A stretch of DNA of 64,000 nt from Calamus simplicifolius (taxonomy: Eukaryota; Streptophyta; Magnoliopsida; Arecales; Arecaceae): positions 188,860-252,859 of the forward strand of contig UESW01001781.1 in assembly GCA_900491605.1 (NCBI GenBank). The letters are read 5' to 3'. This document shows positions 23,957 to 35,943 of the stretch, one piece after another. Under the pieces are notes generated by a model. The model worked only from the letters and a program-made list of their open reading frames with translations, was not told where the DNA came from and ran no database searches. A program made the translations under genes and the position numbers. Position 1 is the stretch's first letter. The number at the start of each line of letters is the position of its first letter.

Positions 23957-24884
23957 TACAGAGAATATTACCTTTTTAGTACTATAATAAAATATTATAA
24001 TATTATGTTACCATTATATATAATATAACGTATGGTATATCTAAATATATCTTGGTATGCTATAATGATTATTAGTAATATTATTATAAAAAACATTACT
24101 AAAATATTATAATAAATATTTCAATTTTTTTGTATTAATATAATGATAACCTATAGTATTATAATGATTTCAATATTACTGTAATGTTAAAACAATAATA
24201 TTATCATGTGTAAAGTTTCATTTCAATTACAATAAATTTTTAACATTGATTTTAAAATATAATATCATTATACAAAATTCTAGTAGTATATTACAATATC
24301 ATATGTACACCTAAACATAATGTTATTATTTTTTATTAACATACAATTTAAAATATTAATATAAATTATCATTGTACAATATATTTTATTTAGACTATGT
24401 TTGTTAAATAGTATATTATACTTTCTACACTATTACAATATATAATATATTATATTATTTGTTGGTATTGATATTATATTTGAAATATTAATATCTGAAT
24501 AAAATAAATTACAACAGAACAAGTAGGTTTTGTTATTAAAAAAAAAGATAATTTATTTCGATTTTCAACTTATCTTAAAACCTTTTTGACAACTAACAGA
24601 ATTAGCATAAGTATCTGACATGATCGTGGCAAGACCTTGTTCTCATTTTCCTCACTCTCTTGCAAAACACCACTTTCTTGCAGTAATTACTTATCTCTTT
24701 CCCCATGGTCTTAGTGTACTTCTTATTCCTATGCCATCCGGAGCCTGGGCGTATGCAATCTTATCCACAAAAGGGATTCTATTACAGTGATCCGTTGGAT
24801 CCGTTAGGAATCCTGTGCTCACTTACCTACCATTCCCTTAATTGGCGATATTCATTCTATCCTTTATGGAATTTATTGCGTTCA
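23957..24884. other. AT-rich intergenic DNA
   Basis: Dense tataatatta-type sequence to about 24500, continuing the pre-insertion target of the copia element, then mixed sequence. No gene, RNA gene or mobile element end is recognisable. Confidence 0.6.
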
Positions 24885-25071
24885 GATTAGGTACATCTAC
24901 TGAAAAGCCAACTCAGCAGCTGACTGGATCACAGCCAGGGAGGCCTATCACTCGAGTACATAGACTTGGAAGCATAGTGATCCTTATCTTCTTATCTTTT
25001 TTTTAAATTTTATATTCTGATATATCAGGTTTTACTTATCCTAAATTGATGTGATCATCGGTCTGTACCAA

Positions 25072-25121
<50 letters not shown>
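24885..25121 (+). mobile_element. LINE 3' tail ending in an (AAT)n repeat
   Basis: Ends in a segment that parallels the other LINE tails (tctgatatatcaggttt, then tgatgtgatcatcggtctgtacc) but is tailed by about 48 bases of AAT instead of pure A. An upstream translation resembles AADWITAREAYHS, equivalent to the ADWIA motif of the 7725 copy. No target duplication found. The start is approximate. Confidence 0.65.
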
Positions 25122-26962
25122 AAGAAGTCAACTTGAAGGACGTACACGCCCATTTTCTCTTGCACAAAATGTCCAAAGAAAAAAGATAAGATCAGACCGT
25201 GCGTGTTAGGTTTTGTAGATAAAGGGCCTGTGGAAGGAACATGACAGGTTAAAGCCTGTATATGATCCTTCCGTGACTTTAATCTATGAATCCAAAGCAT
25301 AAAGTGAATGAAGCAAAGAAGTCAAAAACCTGGGCATAAGCCATGAGACATGCTTGGATAGAGATGGTGCTGGGATTCGATGATAAGACCCCAGATAGGG
25401 AGAACGTGAGAAAGGCCTTGCACAAGTGTAGAGCTCTTGTTGTAAGAGAAGGCAAGCATGACGAGCACTGAGAGCTGTCTGATTAAAGTTATTTAACATT
25501 TAAGTTAGTACGTGATAAAAAAAGAAAGAAGGCCAAGGTTGCCCCTTGCAGTCATGCTAATAAAAGAATGAAGAAGAATGGGGTCCATGAAAGTTTATTG
25601 TAAGCAGAGGAAAGGAGAGAGAAAAAGAAAGCCCTTATCTTCGGATGGAGCTTCTTTTATAAGTAGGTTTGGGATCAGATGTCTAGATTATCTAAGCTAT
25701 TCTTATATGTTTCGCCATGATGAAGTTGGCCATTGGATAGAAATGCTATAGTTATATCATAGGCCATGCCCTCTAAAGGCGGTTAATAACTAGTAACGTG
25801 CATATTCAATGTTATAACACTTGCATAGTTTGCTACTTTGATAGGTATGTGTAGTCAGCAACTTAATCAAATGCATTCTTTCAATGTTATTCTATTATTA
25901 TAGGCTCTGATGATGCAGGGCAAAAGGCCATATATGGCTTAGTTGGATGCCAATTATATACCATTTTGATATTTATTATTTCGAGCTGAGCAATCATTTC
26001 TTCCTTGAATCTCATCAATAGTTAAGAATTAATTATTGCTATAAAAATCAAATGATGCACATATAAGCACACAATGATAATAGTCTTATTAAGAGTATGT
26101 TCATAGAAACATCTACATAATTCATGCTAAAGAAAATATAAGTCAATTTGAATATATGTTTTGAAAAATATAACTATTATACATAGTGTGATTTACAATA
26201 GTTGAGTCCGCTTCTTTTATGAATAATACGAAGTTTTAATAAAAGTGTTTTAAGGTTAAACTTGACGGTCAAATATTATTGATTGAAAAATATCATGAGT
26301 GATAAATTGCTGATGACTTTGCAAATTTTTAGATTGACAATTTTAGATAAACTAAACTTGTAAAATTTGGCAATAGTTGTGACAAGCTTGAAAAATTGAA
26401 CCAGATATTTGGTTACATATCACCCATATTAGAGTACCTAATGATTTAAATGATTGCTTCAATAAAAACAGCATAGCATGTTAGCTAATCAAATCTAGAA
26501 ATGCAACTGACCTTCGATTATGTTTTAGATTGAAACATTCAAAGGATAACAAGTTGTTTACTCGCGTGAGAGTGTAGATTTGATTGAGCATTAGTTTATC
26601 CATAGTGTGCTAGCTTTTTTGCGATTAAGGTAGGTTTTTAACTATGCTCTACGTGTAAGCCTTAAAAATTTCTTTTATGTGCTCTTTCTTTTCTTTTCTT
26701 TTCTTTTTTTTGAGGGGGGGGGAGGGGGGCAAGGGAGCGTTCTTTTGAATTATCAATCCTAATCTTTCTCTTATATCGAAAGGTTGATGTAAGAGGTGCT
26801 TAGTTGGTTCGAAAAGATAAAGCCAGCAAAAATATAAACTCACTTCCCAAAATTTTATCATCACTATGTCTATCGCTCTATAGGGCTATCAATCTTTTTT
26901 TTTTCTTTTATATTAAATCAAATCACATGAAAAAATAAACATGATAACAATTAAGTATACAT
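25122..26962. other. Intergenic DNA, no gene recognised
   Basis: Nothing with coding signatures on either strand. Only simple sequence stands out, notably a cttttctttt and G-rich patch at 26685-26730. Confidence 0.5.
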
Positions 26963-27145
26963 TCTTGGCTATATTCAAATGTAGTCAAATATAAGATTTG
27001 GTAATCTTTTCTACCCTTCAATCCATATGAATTTCAAAATCATCCCATCTTTCTATTTTTTTTTTATTTTAAGCCAATAAATCATGTTAACTTAAGAGTA
27101 AAAAAAAGATAACTAAATTTAAATTTAATTATATTTAAATATAAT
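26963..27145. mobile_element. Diverged copy of the cttggctatattcaaatgtag MITE-like family
   Basis: The start cttggctatattcaaatgtagtcaa matches 11729 and the reversed end at 54450-54476. The other end (ctaaatttaaatttaattatatttaaat) is a degraded inverse. Boundaries are approximate. Confidence 0.45.
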
Positions 27146-28511
27146 AATTAAAGTCAAATGAGCTCATGCTAATTAAGTTCAACTTCAATTTTTAACATAT
27201 AACCCATTCCCTGAACGACCTCAAATAATTTTGTAGGATTGGCGGAATGGCATTTTTGCCTGGTGGAGTCTGCTGTGTGTCACGATCTGAAATTGATTTG
27301 ATCGTACCGTGGCTGCAAATGCCATCGATCAAAGATCCACCACAACCCACTGGCAGAGGGCATTACTCCATTTATCACTCTCAAGCGGTCATGCCGTGAT
27401 TTCCAGGTACTGTGGTGCATGTGAAAGCCTGTCCCGAAACCCCCCATCAAAAGAAAAAATATCTAAACCATGACAAGATCAGACATGTCCGATCTACTTT
27501 GCCAAATGTTCATAACTTTTAGATCAAATATATTTATAAAAAGATCAACACGATGACTAACTGAATGATGATGATGATCTTTATATATAACTTATCGTTC
27601 TAATTTTTGATTATGACAACAAAATAATTTTTTATTTTATTATTTTTAAATAAATTTTAAATTTTAAATTTATCTAGACTGATTTTGATACGATCATTCG
27701 TCTATATATATATATATAAAAATTTTAACTAGATCAGTTCCAGGCTGAGGACTGTTCCACGCGCCAGCCCGACGCGGCAATCGCGCTGCGAACCAGGAAA
27801 GCCCTCTTCCGCCGAATCGTTAGCGCTCCAGAGAGACGAGACCTAACCCCATCTCCAGCCACAGCCACTGTGGCCGAAGGGACAGCGCGGCAGGGGCCAT
27901 AAATCCGACAGACATCCTTAAATTTTGGGACAGTACCAGCTTTCTCTGCACGACAGCCGACGATATCTCATGCTCAGTTATTAAATTTTCAGGACGGATG
28001 GTAGGTTTTATGTGGTCCCACCAGGCATTAAATTTCTCGCAGTGATGAATGCCCCGGACGTCCTTCCCACCCTTCGGCTTAAATCGATTGGTCCGGCACC
28101 GGGCAAGTCCAATTCTATCTCGCAAAGCCACCAATAGAAGGGGGGGGTACTACCTATGTCCGCAGTTCGTTACAGGTGCCCAACAGCAAGCTAATGTCAC
28201 TGTTTCCGCTAATGTAACTCCAATTAAAGCTAAATTACTGCCATAACACGGAGAGCAGTTTTTTTTTTTTTAAGTCAACTTAGATAGATCAAATATAAAA
28301 TTTACTTAAGAACTAAAAAACAAAAGCCTTTCTGGTTCTATATCTAAAATAGTGTGTTGTTTGTTTAAGGCTTCTATTTATATCTTTTAGCAAACACATT
28401 TTTTATCCTTAATATTTCACACTAAATTCTTGTAACCTTAGATGGAAAAAAAAATGGGAGGAAAAAAAAGTGAGAGGAAAGAAAATTAAAGAAAAAATAT
28501 TTTTTTTCATT
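27146..28511. other. Intergenic DNA with a GC-rich island at about 27740-28150
   Basis: The island contains gacgcggcaatcgcgctgcg and similar sequence, unlike the AT-rich surroundings. Open frames there lack recognisable domains and overlap on both strands. It could be a promoter relic or captured gene fragment; I see no exon structure. Confidence 0.4.
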
Positions 28512-28822
28512 CTGTTTGGATGGAGGAAGTAAAATAGAGAAGTTGATAATTTATAATGATAATAATATCCTTATTATAGATGATTAAAAAATGCATTATT
28601 TGTTTTTTTGGAAGGATCAATATTGGAATGAAAAAAAAATCTCTCCGGTTTCGGAGAGAAAACTTTTATGTGGAGCCCACCAATTTTTTCCCTCTATTTT
28701 CCCTCTAGTTTTTTTCCTTCCGACTTTTCTCTCAATCCAAACAAGATAAATTTCATTTTTTCTCCTATTTTCTCTCCTAGTTTTCTTTCCTCTCTAATTT
28801 TCTCTCCATCCAAACAGAGGGT
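28512..28822. mobile_element. MITE-like inverted-repeat element
   Basis: The left end ctgtttggatggaggaag and right end ctctccatccaaacag are inverted copies about 310 bases apart, with T-rich and C-rich sequence between. The gtttggatggag end resembles common plant DNA-transposon MITE ends. A clean target duplication is not visible. Confidence 0.6.
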
Positions 28823-31800
28823 AAGTCTTCAATTATTACAGCTTAAACCCTCTTCTTTGAAGGAATGCTACGTTCATGGCACTGAATAGCAGCTGATGTA
28901 TCACCCTGCCAATAAAAAAGTTAAAAATGCAGCATTTCTAAAATATGAAAAATAAAGTTATAATAATAAAAAATTAAGATCAAAGTAAACTTTTAGTGAA
29001 AATTTGAGGGGGTGAAAAGTATATTTTAGCTCTTTTTTTTGATAAAATTAAAGTAATGAAAAATCTATTACAGTTGTTGTCAATCCATAATAGCAAAAAT
29101 GAAATATATATATATATATATAAGTCAATTTGATAAAAAAAAACTAATTTTATAACTTCAAACAAAAAAAGAATGTCTTCTTTATATTAATTTGAATATG
29201 AAATATATTACCTTTTCAAATAAACAATAAAAAATTCAAGAAATTTACTTTGTTTTTGTTCTCACTTTAATTGCTTTAAAAATATTTTTATTAAGATACC
29301 ATTCATATAACATTATCATGATGCTTAACCTTCATGTATTGCACCTGTTTTAAAACAATATTGCTGAGGTGGGATGCAATCTACTTCTAAGACAACTGTT
29401 GGTGGTAGGAGTGGCAATCTCAACTCCAATGTATATATCCAACTTGGACTTGATTAGACCGACTTGCCAAGTTTGCTGGCAAAGTATGGTCAGCTAACCT
29501 CGATACAACAAGAGAATAAGTCAAGTTTGGATCAAGGTTCTTCAACCAATTAGATCATGAAGTGTTATTTATTATTTTTAATATATGTTATAATTTAAGT
29601 AATAACTAATGAAACTATGATTTGACCAAATGTCTCGATGGTTATATCTCTTGCCCAAGTAGAGGTTAGCATGTAATATTTATTTAAAAATATTTGATTT
29701 ATATTCTTATGCTGCTTAGTTTGTTGTATTATATTTAACCAAACTATTTAATTTGTAACTGCAAATAAAAATTATTGCAAAAAGAATAGCTTGCTTATGC
29801 AATAAAAAGCCCGAAGTTAAATGAACATGAGCCAATTAAATTAATCAGCAGATTAGTTGCAAGTTGGATTTAGGCTAGCAATCTTTTGGCATGCTGTCGA
29901 TTGGGATTCAAGTAAGAACTAACTTTATATATGATTGAATATATTGGTTACCATCTCTTGTTTTCGATGAATTATGATTTGTAATTTTCAATCATTACTC
30001 GGTAAAATATCAAAACTAAATATTTATTTTATCTAATCTTACTTATTTTTTTTGACACTTTAGATAACATAACCGTTAATGCTAGCTATTAAATGGATAG
30101 CTCGCGATAAAATTAAAAAGAATTCTTAAGGTGTTGGTTATGTGTGCTTAATAAAGTTGTTTGGAGCCTTGTAGACAGCTAAATAATCAACCACCCACCA
30201 TGGTTGGCATTAATTTGGGTTGGGGCACCATAGTGAAAAATGAAGTTTCTAATGCATATATAATCAACTCTCATTGCACTACTCTAAATTAAAGTACAAA
30301 AACATAATTAAAATTTAAAAAAGTATCAATCATTTTGTATTATATCATACCACTATAGCAGAATAATAGTTAGACAATGATCCCTTTTTTTTTTATTTGA
30401 ACATTTATGGCACTTCTAAAATAAATAAATTTTGATTTGATCATCCACAAGAAAATGTCTAAATTTTCTCCTATACTTTGATTAGCATATTTTTCATTGC
30501 TCTATGATTAATGTTTTTCTTTACTTGCAATTAGCATCAATGAGTTAAATGCTGTTATAATATCTTTATTTGTATAATTACATATATTATAATTATCTTT
30601 AATTATTTTTATCAAAATTAATTACCACCTTATTAATTTCACTAAATTTAGACTAAATTATGTGCCATAAATTAAACTAGTCATCTCATAAGCTATAATC
30701 AAAATGGCAATGGTGCAAGATGGGTAAGAATGGGGAGCCACCATCTACTTCTGTCCTAACTATTATTTTAATCTTTCATTCTTACCAACGAAGTAGAGGC
30801 TTTCCTATCTTCTCCCTAGGAATTTCTATCCTTTAGGAATCTCATCCTCACTAACCCTTCTTTAACAAGGTCTTATCCCCCACTTCCATAAAAATCTTTA
30901 TTTTTACAGGAATCTCCAAACCTAGCAACTCTATTTTTAATATTAAACTATTTATTTTATTTTAACTTTTACTTACTATATGAGGTTATACTTGTAATAT
31001 TAAGATAATACAAGTATTTAATTAAATAAATATATGAAATGTGAAGATTGAAGTCGAGTGGGAAGTATGTTTCCATCCCCATCTATAAAAATAGAAGTAT
31101 TTTTTTGTGCCTTCATCCTATAGTAGAAAAATTTCTCCATCCTTGTAATGGATCTTTATGGGAATAAAAAAAAAAATCATTCCGATGATATAACTTATAA
31201 AAACTATTTCTTAGCAAAAAAATGAAACTATTTTTAAAAATAAACAACACCATTGGAAATATCTAATTGCACCCATACTTATTCATTAATATTTTTTCCT
31301 TACTCTCTAGTTAATACCCCTTTTTTTTTTTCTTCTCAGCATGAATAATGAGTTAAATCTAACAATTATACCTCTAATCGTATAATTTTTTAGCCCTTCT
31401 TTATCAAGTTACATACCGTCTTATTAACTTTATTAAATCCAGACTGTGAACTAAAAACCATAGTAGTATAACTTGAACGAAATTATTTTTCTATAAAAAA
31501 CTTGTAAGAAACCCCTTCTCCCTAGCTGTTTCTCTACTTCATCGATTCTTCTTCTTTTAATCAACTGCTTTATAAATTAAATCACAATTAGGACCTACGC
31601 GTCTCTTAAACAAAAAAAAAAAAAACTTGGAAAAACATTTCAACCCCTCTTTATTTCTTCTCCATAAATCCTATATATATTATCTTCTAATTTTGAATAG
31701 CTACACTTCCAGGCCTGGCCAACCTGTGGCTTTTTAGCTTTGCACCAACCTTTTCCAATTCCAGTACCATATCTTTAATGCAGCATCCTATTTATGTGAA

Positions 31801-32201
31801 GCTCTTTCAAGGACGAGTTCTCCTTCCTATAATAAAGCTCCGTACCAGCAACTCTCTCTCTCCTCTTTGGGCTCTCCCTGTTCATCTCGAGTACTCTATA
31901 TCCTTCTCGAGATTCATATCAATCCTCGATAGAACTGGTCAATTGTTATAATAGTTCCAATGGTCACGATGGTTTCTCTGTATGCACAACACCTGGCTAG
32001 GTTGGAGAATGTAAAGATAACGACAATCTTTTTGCTCCAGTGCGCACCTCTGTAAGATCCGATCTTTATTATTTTAATTAAATACTCATAGATTTTTAAT
32101 TTCTTGCTTTATTAAAAGTTTACCAAGGGTATTTTGCCAAACGGATCGAATGTCCAATCTATAATTTTTTTTAATACAAGCATGAAGAGGCGCTTTATTT
32201 T
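28823..32201. other. AT-rich intergenic DNA, no gene recognised
   Basis: Over 3 kb of low-complexity AT-rich sequence. I checked both strands for domain motifs and found none. A short CT-rich stretch at 31850-31880 precedes the next LINE tail. Confidence 0.6.
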
Positions 32202-32475
32202 CGTATGACTGTCATTTCTTGATTATTGAAGGAAAAGCTGCTTAGTTAGTTTCTCAAATTCTAAAGGATTGTTGATCTATATTACGAAAGGTTGATTTTG
32301 TCCAGATCTGTCATATTTATCGTAAGACCAGCTCGACGATGGATTGGATGGCTGCCTTTGCTGCTCAACATGCAGATCCATAGATTTGGAGGCCAGGCGA
32401 CCCCTGTCATATTTTTTAATTTTTATTTCTGATGTATACAAAAATTGTATGATCGCCTGTTTTGTAAAAAAAAAA
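32202..32475 (+). mobile_element. 5'-truncated LINE 3' end with poly(A) and target duplication
   Basis: The translation HIYRKTSSTMDWMAAFAAQH matches the ADWIA-type LINE RNase H end, then comes a 3' UTR with tgtatgatcgcctgtt, parallel to the 7725 copy, and an A run. GCGCTTTATTTT (32190-32201) and GCACTTTATTTT (32476-32487) form a 12-bp target duplication with one mismatch. Confidence 0.8.
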
Positions 32476-32740
32476 GCACTTTATTTTTAATGTTTGTTAT
32501 GCACGTTTATATTATGAAAGTGTGTTATTTTAAAATATTTATAGTTATATTTGCAAGTGGGTTGCAGGAACCCGCATAGGAATTATTAAAAATATTTAGT
32601 TTGCTGAAATACAGTTATATAGGCTAGGATTGAGGTTTTTCTTAATATTTTGATAAATATTATATTTATATTTAAATCTCTCATTAATATCATTTAAAAT
32701 TTAATAAATATTACTGTCATAAATTTTATATTTGGATTTT

Positions 32741-32804
32741 TTTTTTGTTGATACATGCGGATGATCACACTATTCTAGTGCGAGTCGGTCTATATAAGCC
32801 AGAA
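32741..32804 (-). mobile_element. LINE 3' tail fragment, minus strand
   Basis: On the minus strand it reads tctggcttatatagaccgactcgcactagaatagtgtgatcatccgc-type sequence and then a T-run complement, matching the 3' UTR of the 7725 LINE (tctggctgactcacgctagactggtgtgatcgcccg). It abuts the tandem triplication. Confidence 0.65.
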
Positions 32805-33404
32805 TATATAATTTATTTAAGAACAATACGACAGGATCATCCCATCGCCATAACTAAAAACTAGAGTGGTGGCCATAGAGGCCGCCATCTAGTTAGCCGG
32901 ATCATTCTGTCGCCATAACTAAAACCTAGAGTGGTGGGCCATAGAGACCGCCATCTAGTTAGCCATCGGGTCATCGCCATAAATAAAAACTAGAGTGGTG
33001 TGCCATAGAGACCGCCATCTAGTTAGTTGGATCATTCTGTTGCCATAACTAAAAACTAGAGTGATGAGCCATAAAGGTCGCCATCTAGTTAGCCGCCATG
33101 TTGGCCTTCTTATAAACATGTCTGATCTAAAAACTATGGATGTCCCGCAAAATGGATCAAACATTCTGGAACAGAAGATTGGTTGAAGAATGATTAGTGC
33201 TTTTCTCGAATCCAATGAATAATAGTCAATGAGTTCCTTTAATAGAAAGACTATGAATATACAAAAATTGATGGTGTAGAAAATATAGATCATTATGTAT
33301 AAAGCCCTATCATAGAAATCGAGAAGTTAAAGAGTCCAAATCCATTCAGTAATAAAATATATAATAACTCACCGGTGGACATATTATAACGGTGCTATCT
33401 TAAA

Positions 33405-33727
33405 CATAGTTATCAGAACCGACCGAACCGGTCGGTTGGACCGGTTGAACCGGAACCCGAAGGCTAAGCGGTCCGGTTTTAATATAAAACCGAATGTGTA
33501 AGTGACCCAGAATAATCCGATCAACCCATCCGATTCACCCATGAACCGATCAATCCAACCCGAACCGGTTCGGATCACGGGTTTTATTATCATGTTAACC
33601 TTGAATTTTTTATTAAAATTAATTTTTATTAATATATATATATTTTTATTAATATAATTGATCGATGGTCTGACCCGGTTCCGAACCCTTGGCTGGGTCA
33701 ATATCCGGGCCGGATCTGACAACTATG
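33405..33727. mobile_element. hAT-like MITE in unit 1 of the triplication
   Basis: Ends CATAGTTATCAGAACC and GGATCTGACAACTATG are inverted copies. The flanks carry the 8-bp direct repeat ATCTTAAA (33397-33404 and 33728-33735). The interior is rich in ccggttcgg-type phrases. An 8-bp duplication fits the hAT superfamily. Confidence 0.88.
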
Positions 33728-34218
33728 ATCTTAAACCGTTATAGGAAATATAGAATTTATTTAAGAACAATAGGAACATAGAGTCGCCATCTAGTTAGCC
33801 GCCATGTTGGCCTTCTTATCAAATAACTAAAAACTAGAGTGGTGTGCCATAGATCTCTAGTTAGTCGGATCAATAACTAAAAACTAGAATGATGTAAAGG
33901 CCGCCATCTAATTAACCGCCATGTTGGCCTTCTTATAAACATGTCTGATCTAAAAACTATGGATGTCCCGTAAAATCAGACATTCTGGAACAGAAGATTG
34001 GTTGAAGAATGATTAGTGCTTTTCTCGAATCCAATGAATAATAGTCAATGAGTTCCTTTAATAGAAAGACTATGAATATACAAAAATTTGATGGTGTAGA
34101 AAATATTTCATTATGTATAAAGCCCTATCATAGAAATCGAGAAGTTAAAGAGTCCAAATCCATTCAGTAATAAAATATATAATAACTCACCGGTGGACAT
34201 ATACGGTGCTATCTTAAA

Positions 34219-34571
34219 CATAGTTATCAGAACCGACCGAACCGGTCGGTTGGACCGGTTGAACCGGAACCCGAAGGCTAAGCTGGTCCGGTTTTAATAT
34301 AAAACCGAATGTGTAAGTGACCCAGAATAATCCGATCAACCATCCGGTTCACCCATGAACCGATCAATCCAACCCGAACCGGTTCGGATCACGGGTTTTA
34401 TTATCATGTTAACCTTGAATTTTTTATTAAAATTAATTTTTATTATATAATATATATTTTATATTAATATAATTGATCGATGGTTGAACCAGTGACCCAA
34501 CGGTTGAACCAGTGACCCGGTGATCCGAACCCTTGGCTGGGTCAATATCCGGGCCGGATCTGACAACTATG
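34219..34571. mobile_element. hAT-like MITE in unit 2 of the triplication
   Basis: Same ends, flanks and interior as the 33405 copy, plus an internal duplication of gaaccagtgacc near 34485-34515. It is the same insertion event, copied with its host unit. Confidence 0.88.
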
Positions 34572-35135
34572 ATCTTAAACCGTTATAGGAAATATAGAAT
34601 TTATTTAAGACAATAGGAACTAGAGTGGTGGCCATAGAGACCGCCATCTAGTTAGCCGCCGGGTAAGTCGCCATAACTAAAAACTAGAGTGGTGTGCCAT
34701 AAGACCACCATCTAGTTAGTCGGATCATTCTCTGCCATAACTAAAACTAGATGAGCTATAAAGGCCGCCATCTAATTAACCGCCATGTTGGCCTTCTTAT
34801 AAACATGTCTGATCTAAAAACTATGGATGTCCCGTAAAATAGATCAGACATTCTGAAAATGTTGATTGAAGAATGATTAGTGCTCTTATCGAATCTAATG
34901 AATAACAGTCAATGAGTTTCTTTAATAGAAAGACTTTGAATATACAAAAATTTGATGGCGTAGAAAATATAGATCATTATGTATAAAGCTTGATGGTGTA
35001 GAAAATATAGATCATTATGTATAAAGCTCTATCGTAGAAATCGAAAAGTTAAAGTCCAAATCCATTCAGTAATAAAATATATAATAACTCACCGGTGTAC
35101 ATATTATAACGGCGCTATCTTAAACCGTTATCGGA

Positions 35136-35943
35136 GAGAGTGACAACAGATTTTTGTTTTTTAAATTTTTTTTGCATACTAAATTAGCCTACTGTGCGGG
35201 CTTCACAGTACCGAGCATTCCAACACATTAAATATCTGTCCATTAATGCGTTCGAAAAAGCAACGGAGCTCCGTGCCGAAAGATGCCCCATGAGGCGAAT
35301 ACTTAAAAGCCCCCCCCTCTTTTACGATACGATACCCTGCTAGAATAAAGAGCGTATTTCTCGTACGTATATATATATTCACACAGACAAGAAATTTCAG
35401 CGTGTTCTAAACGCAGCAGAAGCGTGAATATATCTCCCCTCCCCTCGTGTGGAACCGAACAGGGAGACCGGACCGGTCCATACCACGACTCGCAGCAGTC
35501 GAACGGAATGCCTGAAGGCAACCCACCCACACGTACGCACGTGCGAAGCAAAACCGGTCTAAAACCTAACCCGCTCATCTCGCAGGCGCTTCGGCCCCAC
35601 TTAAGGGGAATCTCATCTCCCTGTCTTCCTTCCGTTCTCTCGTCGTCTCAGGCACCACGTAGTAGAACGCCCCTCCGACCGCGCCGCGTCCTGTCCAAAC
35701 TCCCAAGAGTCAAAGTAGAAAGAACAAAAGATATAGAGAGAGAGGGTCGCGCTGATACACCTGCCGAATCTCTCAGGGGAAAGGAAAAAAAAAAAAAAAA
35801 GCATCTCTGATCTCTCTTTGCGTGATTTGTACGGTATATCACCGCCCTCTCTCCCCCTCTCTCTCTTATCTTGTCTTGAAGCGGTTGGATCATAAAATTC
35901 TAGCGGTATTGGTGGTGGTGGTGGTGGTGGTGAGGGAGTGGAG
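35136..35943 (+). promoter_or_regulatory. DCL1 promoter and 5' UTR
   Basis: GC content rises from about 35200. A TATA-like tatatatattc lies at about 35368-35378. Downstream are CT-rich leader sequence (35840-35870), an A run at 35786-35801 and a (GGT)n run at 35908-35931 ending just before the start codon. Several upstream ATGs exist, for example near 35507, so leader length and possible upstream frames remain open. The tandem triplication borders it upstream. Confidence 0.55.

Larger units (their letters stand above)
32805..35135. repeat. Tandem triplication upstream of DCL1
   Basis: Three units begin aatttatttaaga-acaata at about 32810, 33755 and 34600. Each runs through 50-60-bp sub-repeats (actagagtggtg...gccatagagaccgccatctagttagcc), then a common block from gccatgttggccttcttataaacatgtctgatct to ataataactcaccggtg. 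Units 1 and 2 also carry a MITE insertion that unit 3 lacks. Sub-repeat ends aactaga...tctagtt are complementary, so each can fold. No protein is encoded. It ends about 0.8 kb before the DCL1 start codon. Confidence 0.85.

Noticed and set aside
25055..25300. Open frame with a poly-tyrosine run
   Set aside because: Antisense reading of the (AAT)n LINE tail.
35648..35893. Antisense frame over the DCL1 leader
   Set aside because: Poly-Phe and Ser/Arg-rich translation of A and CT runs in the 5' UTR.
35938..35943. Upstream in-frame GTG start for DCL1
   Set aside because: Plant nuclear genes normally start at ATG; ATG 35944 is two codons later and fits the DCL1 N-terminus.
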